The notes beneath the pieces are model-generated. The model was not told the origin of the DNA and did not search any database. It saw only the letters and a list, made by a program, of their open reading frames with translations. A stretch of 11,419 nt of DNA from an uncultured Clostridia bacterium. Lineage in GTDB: Bacteria > Bacillota > Clostridia > TANB77 > CAG-508. The stretch spans positions 1-11,419 of the forward strand of contig CAKPLV010000014.1 in NCBI GenBank assembly GCA_934167735.1, read 5' to 3'. Of this stretch, positions 6,187 through 11,419 are shown piece by piece. The position numbers were made by a program, and so were the translations under genes. The stretch's first letter is position 1, and each line of letters begins with the position of its first letter.

Positions 6187-8139
6187 TTATAATTCAATAT
6201 AATTACATGCTATTTTTAATTGTTTTAATAATTCTTTTTCTCTTTGTGTACATGTTAATATAATTATCTGTCTATTTTTAAATTCTGTTCCAAGATAAGC
6301 TAAAATGTTTTTTAATCTTTCATTATCATAATAAGCAAATGCTTCATCTAATATTATAGGAACTTTTTCATTTGAAATAGAATCTAGCATTGCAAGTCTT
6401 AATGATAAATATAATTGATCTATTGTACCTATGCTTAATCTCTCTGCTGGTACATAGTTTCCATTTTCTAATTCAACTGTTAGTCCTTGTTCATCATTAA
6501 AATAAATATTTTTATATTTACCTTTTGTTATTTTTGCAATATTATTAGATAATTTTTCTGTAAATATCGGACTGATTTGACTTTTCATTTTTTCATATGC
6601 TCTTTCTAATAATGTCTTTGTTAACTCTATACTATTCTTTATATTTTTTAAATTTTCCTGTTCTTCATTTAATATTGATAATTGTTCTTCTAATGAAGAT
6701 AAATTTTCAAGTTGTGGCTCTATATTTTCTTTTTGTAATTCGATTTTATTTAAATCTACTTTTTGATTACTAATTATTGTTTCTAAATAATTTAATCTAA
6801 CTTCTAATTTTTCATCATTAAATAAATCACTAATTTCTTCTTCAGTAATATTTTTTGAATATTTATTTAATATTTTATGTTCTTCTAATGTTCTTGCTAA
6901 ATTATTTTCTAATTTTATTTTATTAACTTCATCTTCAATTTCTTTTGAATTTTTTTCAATAATTTCTTTTTCTTTTTTTAGATCATTTTTTTGATCTTCA
7001 ATATTTTTTAATGCAATATTTTTTTCTTTATTTAATTTTTTTATTTTTTTATTTAATTTATTTTTAAAAATTATACTAAAAATTAAATCCGTTGGTATTG
7101 TAAGAAGAAAAATATATTTAAAAATAATATTATCTATTATTTTTGAAATAAATATTATCCACAAAATATTAATTATAATTAATATTGCAAAAATAATTTG
7201 TAATTTATTTTTTAATCTATTTTTTTCATATTTTTCATCAATATATTTTTCATTTTTTTCTTCATTTAAATATTCTTCATTTTTTTCTGCTATTTTATTT
7301 TCTAATTCTTTTATTTTATTTTTATTTTCTTGAATTATTTTTTCATTTATTTTTATTTTTTCATTTTCTAAATTATTTTTTTCATTTATTTTTTTTATTT
7401 CTTTTAATAAATTATTTTCCGTTTCATTTTTTTCTAAATTATTTTTTATTTCTTTTCTTTTTTCTTCAAATTCATATTTTAAATTTTCATATTTTTTTAA
7501 TTCATTTATTTTTTCTTCATTATTTTTTATATTTTTTTGAATAATATTGATAGGCTTTTCTTTACTTCTTTCAGTTCCAACTTCTTCTAACTGCTTCTTA
7601 TTTATTTTATCCATTGCTTTTTTAAAAGAAATGTTATCTTCGCCTGTCCCTAATAGGTTTGATATTCTTTGTATTAGCATACTTTGATTTTCTTTTCCAA
7701 TTTTTACCTCTTGTTGTAATGCAACTGATGTTGATAAAAACATTTCTTCTGTAATTTGGGTTTGTTCAAAAAAGAATTCACATCCTTTATTCTTATCAAT
7801 ATTAAATTTTTTTGTAATATCTTCTCCGTTTTCATTAAATATTATTGGATTTTTTTTATTAAATTCTCTAAATATTTCATAATTATTTTTATCATCTAAT
7901 TCATATAATAATTTACCAGAAAATTCTTCACTATCCCATGGTTTATATTTTTCAAAATCAGATATATCTTTTCCTTTTTTATTTTTTGATGTTCCATAAA
8001 AAATATTTAATATAAATTTTAATAATGTAGATTTTCCACTTTCATTTTTTCCATATATAATATTTATATTATTTTTTAAATCTATTTCTTTATTTTTTAA
8101 TTTTCCATATGAATTTATTTTTATTTTTTTTATTTTCAA
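6187..8139 (-). CDS. YhaN-like coiled-coil ATPase with central membrane segments
   Basis: An SMC/Rad50-type ATPase split by a long coiled coil. The N-terminal half holds Walker A GKNESGKST (30-38). The C-terminal half holds the signature LSIGT (568-572) and Walker B PIILDEAF (594-601) with D-loop region YYDNERL. Lys/Glu/Asn-rich coiled coils span about 200-310 and 360-520. At the tip, where Rad50/SbcC has a CxxC zinc hook, there are two hydrophobic segments (about 313-332 and 340-358), as in Bacillus YhaN, suggesting the coil tip sits in the membrane. It is the probable partner of the nuclease-like protein encoded upstream, with a likely role in DNA-end processing or repair. B. subtilis YhaN is, from memory, well over 900 residues, so this is a short version. 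The start is TTG (8137-8139), chosen because GGAGGG lies 7 bases upstream and the family-like MKIKKIKINSYG follows. The region before LSIGT lacks obvious damage. No terminator follows. Confidence 0.88.
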   Translation of the reverse strand: MKIKKIKINSYGKLKNKEIDLKNNINIIYGKNESGKSTLLKFILNIFYGTSKNKKGKDISDFEKYKPWDSEEFSGKLLYELDDKNNYEIFREFNKKNPIIFNENGEDITKKFNIDKNKGCEFFFEQTQITEEMFLSTSVALQQEVKIGKENQSMLIQRISNLLGTGEDNISFKKAMDKINKKQLEEVGTERSKEKPINIIQKNIKNNEEKINELKKYENLKYEFEEKRKEIKNNLEKNETENNLLKEIKKINEKNNLENEKIKINEKIIQENKNKIKELENKIAEKNEEYLNEEKNEKYIDEKYEKNRLKNKLQIIFAILIIINILWIIFISKIIDNIIFKYIFLLTIPTDLIFSIIFKNKLNKKIKKLNKEKNIALKNIEDQKNDLKKEKEIIEKNSKEIEDEVNKIKLENNLARTLEEHKILNKYSKNITEEEISDLFNDEKLEVRLNYLETIISNQKVDLNKIELQKENIEPQLENLSSLEEQLSILNEEQENLKNIKNSIELTKTLLERAYEKMKSQISPIFTEKLSNNIAKITKGKYKNIYFNDEQGLTVELENGNYVPAERLSIGTIDQLYLSLRLAMLDSISNEKVPIILDEAFAYYDNERLKNILAYLGTEFKNRQIIILTCTQREKELLKQLKIACNYIEL

Positions 8140-8152
8140 ATAAATCCCTCCA

Positions 8153-9223
8153 TTATTCCAGTATTTCCATGCCTATTTCTAAAGCTCTTTCTATTGTTTC
8201 TTCATCATATTCATTTTTACTGATTTCTTCTAAAATCTCTTTTGCAAATAATCCTTTTAATGTTCTTTCTTTTGATATTTGTTCTAATTCAAAATTTGGT
8301 TTAGTTGTATTTTTTATTTTTATAATTCTAGGATTAATATCATATTTATATATGTCATATATATTTATTTCAAAATTTCTTTTTCCTGTTAATATTATTT
8401 TATAAAATTTGTTATCCTCAATTTTTATCATATTTATTTCATCAATTAAATCTTCTATTGAATTAAATTTTGTACAATCTAATTGAACTTCTGTGAATTC
8501 TGTTTCATCTAATTTTATAAATTTAATTTCACTTTTATCTTTTTCAATATTTCCTGTGACCATACCATGTTCGCCTAGTTCATCAAATCCTAAAGATATT
8601 GTTGATCCCGGATAAATTATTTTTTCTTTTCTTGAAAAATTATTTTTGTGTATATGACCTAGTGCAATATAATCAAAACCTTTTTCTGATAATGCTTTTT
8701 TACTCATTGAATTATATTGTTTTTCTTCTATATTTGCACCATCTAATGTTCCATGTACAATGAAAACATTTATCTTTTCAGGATTTTTTATTTCTAATGA
8801 TTCTAAATCTATTCCTGTACAGTAAAAATCATCAAAGCCATATCCATATATATCAATATTTTCTAATTCAATTCTTTCTATTTTTGATTTAAATATATAT
8901 ACATTTTCATTCCAGTTATATGTGCTATAATATGAATTTTTTAAATAAGGATCATGATTTCCTGGTGAAATAAATATTTTTGTGTTATTTATTTCTTTAA
9001 ATAAATTATTTATATAATCTATTGTTGATTTTCTAATATATTGTTGTTCATATAAATCTCCTGATATAAATAAAAAATCTATATTATTTTGTTTAATATA
9101 TTCAATTACTTTTCTAAAAACTATTCTTTGTTCAATACGTCTTTTATCACCAAAATTTCCTTTGTCAACTAATGTTACAAATGGTGAATCAAAATGCATA
9201 TCTGCTATATGTACAAATTTCAT
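8153..9223 (-). CDS. YhaO-like metallophosphoesterase (SbcD/Mre11 family)
   Basis: A 356-residue calcineurin-like phosphoesterase, probable DNA nuclease subunit paired with the YhaN-like ATPase. Metal-site motifs in order: DMH (D8, H10), GDLYE (D56 within 55-59), GNHD (88-91), H157 in VHGTLDG, and GHIH (189-192). The phosphoesterase domain covers about 1-230. The C-terminal part (about 230-356) is acidic, as in YhaO, and may contact the ATPase. It has no membrane segment. The N-terminus MKFVHIADMHFDSPF matches the family start well, so the ATG at 9221-9223 is secure although the ribosome binding site GGAGG (9240-9244) is 16 bases away. The stop is 13 bases before the TTG of the ATPase, whose SD begins 1 base after this gene's stop codon, so the two are probably translationally coupled. 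The full B. subtilis locus also has yhaM; it is absent here. Confidence 0.9.
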   Translation of the reverse strand: MKFVHIADMHFDSPFVTLVDKGNFGDKRRIEQRIVFRKVIEYIKQNNIDFLFISGDLYEQQYIRKSTIDYINNLFKEINNTKIFISPGNHDPYLKNSYYSTYNWNENVYIFKSKIERIELENIDIYGYGFDDFYCTGIDLESLEIKNPEKINVFIVHGTLDGANIEEKQYNSMSKKALSEKGFDYIALGHIHKNNFSRKEKIIYPGSTISLGFDELGEHGMVTGNIEKDKSEIKFIKLDETEFTEVQLDCTKFNSIEDLIDEINMIKIEDNKFYKIILTGKRNFEINIYDIYKYDINPRIIKIKNTTKPNFELEQISKERTLKGLFAKEILEEISKNEYDEETIERALEIGMEILE

Positions 9224-9244
9224 AATTTGCTTACGGCTACCTCC
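9224..9244 (-). promoter_or_regulatory. Ribosome binding site of the yhaO-like gene with unusually long spacing
   Basis: The minus strand reads AAAAAAGGAGG, then 16 bases to the ATG, where 6-9 is usual. There is no ATG, GTG or TTG in frame between them. The intervening bases include GTAGCCGTAAGC, relatively GC-rich for this region. The spacing may lower translation or be bridged by local folding. Confidence 0.55.
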
Positions 9245-9269
9245 TTTTTTGAGTTTCTTTAATACACTT

Positions 9270-9298
9270 ATTTTATACTATTTATTACTTTTTTTCAA
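9270..9298 (-). promoter_or_regulatory. Sigma-A promoter of the yhaO-yhaN operon
   Basis: TTGAAA (9293-9298) and TAAAAT (9270-9275) on the minus strand are separated by 17 bases. It lies between the terminator of the upstream gene and the yhaO-like start, so the two-gene operon has its own promoter. Confidence 0.68.
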
Positions 9299-9330
9299 GC
9301 AATTTCGAATTAACTTTCGTTTTTTATTTC

Positions 9331-9366
9331 ACATAAAAAAAAGCATGTTTTTTCAACATGCTTTTT
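9331..9366 (-). terminator. Intrinsic terminator of the MMPL/heptad-repeat operon
   Basis: A 12-bp inverted repeat (9338-9349 and 9355-9366; core AGCATGTT/AACATGCT) with a 5-base loop is followed on the minus strand by a U-rich tract. It begins 3 bases after the TAA of the secreted protein gene and separates it from the yhaO promoter. Confidence 0.87.
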
Positions 9367-9369
9367 AAT

Positions 9370-11295
9370 TTAGTTTTCTGAATCTTTTTTGATTGGATCT
9401 GTCATTAAAATAAATTTAACATTTCCATTCATTTTTTCATCAATCATTGAGAAATTAATATATTCTTTTGATAATTCTTTTAAACAATCTGCTCTATCAA
9501 CAATATTTTTTAAATCTCCATTTACATAGTTGCATATTTTTCCAATTGCTTCTGTGTTAAATTCTTGTATACCATCTGATAATGTTGACATTCCGTCTGC
9601 AATTGTTTTTGAACTGTCTGTTAATTGAGTACTTGCACTATATAAACTATTTGTACTATTATTTACTGTTGTTAAACCTGTACTTAATTGAGTCGTTCCT
9701 GCTTTTAATGTATTTATACCTTCAATTAATTTTTCTGCACTTGCTGAAAGTTCCCCTGTTCCATCAACTAATGTTTTAGCTCCTTCATCTAATTGTTCTA
9801 GTCCACTTGCTAAAGCTGTTAGATTTGTATCAAGACTTTCTAGTCCGTCTTTTAATCCCATTTTTTCATCAGTTCCATCAATTCCTACTTTTATTGATGT
9901 AACAATACTTTTCATAGATACAATTGATTTTAATGAACTTTCTGATTCTTTATTTGCATCAATATTTTTATCTAATACAGCTATTGTTGTTACATTAGCT
10001 ATTTTTTGTGATGTAAGTAATTTTACTAACTCTTCATTTTCTTTATTTAAAGCTATTTGTTCATCTATTTGTGTATTTAATGCTTGTAATTGAACTTTCA
10101 TTTCTTCATCTTTATTTATTAGAGCTTTTAATTCTGCAATTTTTGTATTAGTATCTATAGCTGAAAGTGCATTATATAATCCATCTACACCTTCTGAAAT
10201 TTTCTTTATTCCAGTATTTGATGAAGTTGCTCCTTCAGCTAAACTTGCTGCAGATGATGCCATATAATTTATTTTTTGTTCTAAATTTACAGACCCATTT
10301 ACTAATTTATTTACACCTGGTGTTAAAGCTTTTGTTTTATTTGATAATTCGTTAACTCCACCAGCAACTGTTTTTGCTCCACTTTCAGCTTCTTGTGTTC
10401 CATTTGCTAATTGTCCCATATATGATGTAAATTCATTTGATTTTTCATTATATTCTGCTGTTCCATCTTTTAATGTTAATGCACCTTGTTCGATTTGATT
10501 ACTTGCATCTTGCATTTCATCTACTGCATTGTATAAATCTTTTACTTGTTCTGTTATACTTTTATCGTTATCTTCTAAAACTTTTGGAGTAATATATGTT
10601 AACATATTTCCTATTTCAAAATCTTCTGAATCCATTGTAACTTCAATTGTTTCTGGAATATCTAATTTATCACTATTTATTCCTAAACTACTTTTTAACC
10701 CAGGGAATGCAACACCTATTAATATTGTTTCTCCATCTTTTTCAATTATTTTTCCATTTGTTATTTCAATATTTTTATTTAATTTATTATCAATTGCAAC
10801 TCCTGTAACTGTAACAAATGGTGTATATAATGTTTCATTTTTACCATTTATTTTAACAGTATGTGCATCTTTATTTTCATATGAAATTATAATTTTTACA
10901 TTTCCTTTTTTACCAGCTAAATCTTTTGCTGAAATTTCTTCTCCGTCTAATTCATATTTTATATTTGTAATAACAGGTAATTGTTTAGATGTTTCACCTT
11001 GATAATATATATCACTTTCTCCAGCATTCCATATAACTGTGTTATCATCTACTGAAAATGATTCATCTCCACCTGTATTTTTTATATTTAATAAATCTGA
11101 CATATCTTCTATAATGCTTAATAATTCATCATTTTTTATATGGTTACTTACAATTGTTTCATAAGATGTACCATCATTTTTTAGTTTTGAATATACTGTT
11201 TCTTCTTTACTTAAAGCAAATACTGGCATTGTATAACATAACATTGAGCATAATAATAATCCACTAACTATTTTCTTTCCTTTTTGGTTTTCCAT
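9370..11295 (-). CDS. Secreted protein with Leu-x-x-Gly heptad repeats, partner of MMPL transporter
   Basis: A 641-residue exported protein. It has a signal peptide: basic start, hydrophobic 9-22, and VFA (25-27) as a signal peptidase I site; there is no lipobox before Cys16 or Cys20. Residues about 28-245 form a mixed domain with beta-type segments (VKIIISYEN, TPFVTVTGVAI). From about 250 to 580 the protein is helical with repeats of the xxxLxxGxxx type, clearest at 494-535 (LASGLEQL, KTLVDGTGEL, EKLIEGINTL, KAGTTQLSTG) and at 264-340, split by a coiled coil at about 382-460. This matches the Leu-x-x-Gly heptad pattern known from YhgE/Pip-type and MMPL-linked proteins. There is no C-terminal membrane segment or sortase motif. 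The tail (about 581-641) has two Cys (588, 604). The start has AAGGA 5 bases upstream. It follows the MMPL gene by 15 bases, so it likely functions outside the membrane with that transporter. The substrate is unknown. Confidence 0.85.
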   Translation of the reverse strand: MENQKGKKIVSGLLLCSMLCYTMPVFALSKEETVYSKLKNDGTSYETIVSNHIKNDELLSIIEDMSDLLNIKNTGGDESFSVDDNTVIWNAGESDIYYQGETSKQLPVITNIKYELDGEEISAKDLAGKKGNVKIIISYENKDAHTVKINGKNETLYTPFVTVTGVAIDNKLNKNIEITNGKIIEKDGETILIGVAFPGLKSSLGINSDKLDIPETIEVTMDSEDFEIGNMLTYITPKVLEDNDKSITEQVKDLYNAVDEMQDASNQIEQGALTLKDGTAEYNEKSNEFTSYMGQLANGTQEAESGAKTVAGGVNELSNKTKALTPGVNKLVNGSVNLEQKINYMASSAASLAEGATSSNTGIKKISEGVDGLYNALSAIDTNTKIAELKALINKDEEMKVQLQALNTQIDEQIALNKENEELVKLLTSQKIANVTTIAVLDKNIDANKESESSLKSIVSMKSIVTSIKVGIDGTDEKMGLKDGLESLDTNLTALASGLEQLDEGAKTLVDGTGELSASAEKLIEGINTLKAGTTQLSTGLTTVNNSTNSLYSASTQLTDSSKTIADGMSTLSDGIQEFNTEAIGKICNYVNGDLKNIVDRADCLKELSKEYINFSMIDEKMNGNVKFILMTDPIKKDSEN

Positions 11296-11310
11296 AATAT
11301 TCCTTCCCTT

Positions 11311-11419
11311 CTAATTATTTATTTCTTTCATGTTTTTAGTTGTTTTGCAAACTATTTTATCAAATAATATCAAAAATGCAGGTAATACTGATATAACAGT
11401 AATCATACTTATGATAGCA
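11311..11419 (-). CDS. C-terminal end of MMPL/RND-family transporter (partial)
   Basis: An open frame enters from the right edge on the minus strand and ends with TAG at 11311-11313. Only the last 35 residues are visible: a hydrophobic helix (about AIISMITVISVLPAFLILFD) followed by KIVCKTTKNMKEINN. The LPAxLxLFDK pattern at the end of the last membrane helix is characteristic of MMPL-type exporters of lipids or small hydrophobic molecules, driven by proton motive force. The next gene starts 15 bases downstream with no terminator or promoter between, so they form one operon. The family call is from a short tail and could be a neighbouring RND-like family. Confidence 0.7.
   Translation of the reverse strand, partial: AIISMITVISVLPAFLILFDKIVCKTTKNMKEINN

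Noticed and set aside
6187..8139. SbcC or Rad50 identity for the ATPase
   Set aside because: There is no CxxC zinc hook at the coil tip, two hydrophobic segments occupy that position, and the protein is much shorter than SbcC. YhaN-like fits better.
10529..11002. 157-residue plus-strand open frame opposite the secreted protein gene
   Set aside because: Antisense shadow of a clearly coding frame with signal peptide and domain structure. Its hydrophobic stretches come from AT-rich complement.
11208..11295. Lipoprotein signal peptide on the secreted heptad-repeat protein
   Set aside because: Cys16 and Cys20 lie in the hydrophobic segment, but neither is preceded by a proper lipobox with Gly/Ala/Ser at -1. 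A signal peptidase I site VFA at 25-27 fits better.
1..11419. tRNA, rRNA, CRISPR, transposase, toxin-antitoxin or phage genes
   Set aside because: No cloverleaf sequences, no regularly spaced direct repeats and no recognisable integrase, transposase or phage motifs were seen on either strand.

Overview
The window looks like chromosomal DNA of a very AT-rich, low-GC Gram-positive, endospore-forming Firmicute, most likely a Clostridia-type anaerobe. The basis is strong base and codon bias (proteins rich in Lys, Asn, Ile and Glu), AAAGGAG-type ribosome binding sites, sigma-A-like promoters with TTGaaa/TAtAAT spacing, CotF-like spore coat proteins, and a YhaO/YhaN pair known from Bacillus. No phage, insertion sequence, CRISPR array, tRNA or rRNA was seen. 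Genes are densely packed; the longest stretch without a gene is about 190 bases.

Layout, left to right. (1) At the left edge is the 3' end of an unidentified plus-strand gene. It converges on the rest of the window across a short hairpin that can terminate transcription in both directions. Every other gene is on the minus strand. (2) 143-1153: a membrane-anchored M23 (LytM-type) peptidase with a complete zinc site, with its own promoter. (3) 1343-1796: two small CotF-like spore coat proteins in an operon, closed by a hairpin terminator and preceded by a possible forespore-sigma promoter. (4) 1897-4182: PcrA helicase, with a clear promoter and a strong terminator that overlaps its stop codon. 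(5) 4256-4999: a ZIP-family metal transporter. Its ribosome binding site lies in one arm of a perfect 14-bp inverted repeat that also looks like the terminator of the gene upstream. (6) 5059-6120: peptide chain release factor 1 (prfA), with a near-consensus sigma-A promoter. (7) 6187-9223: an operon of a YhaO-like metallophosphoesterase and a YhaN-like membrane-inserted coiled-coil ATPase, a two-gene relative of the Mre11-Rad50/SbcDC theme. (8) 9370-11295 plus the right edge: a secreted protein with Leu-x-x-Gly heptad repeats, directly downstream of the end of an MMPL/RND-type transporter gene, 15 bases away and clearly in one operon.

How the genes work together: the window combines housekeeping functions (translation termination, DNA repair and replication-fork helicase, metal uptake) with cell-envelope and sporulation functions (M23 peptidase, coat proteins, MMPL with its secreted partner). 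I see no convincing undescribed defence or mobile system. The parts most worth following up are the compact YhaO/YhaN pair, the MMPL plus heptad-repeat secreted protein, and the hairpin controlling the ZIP gene.
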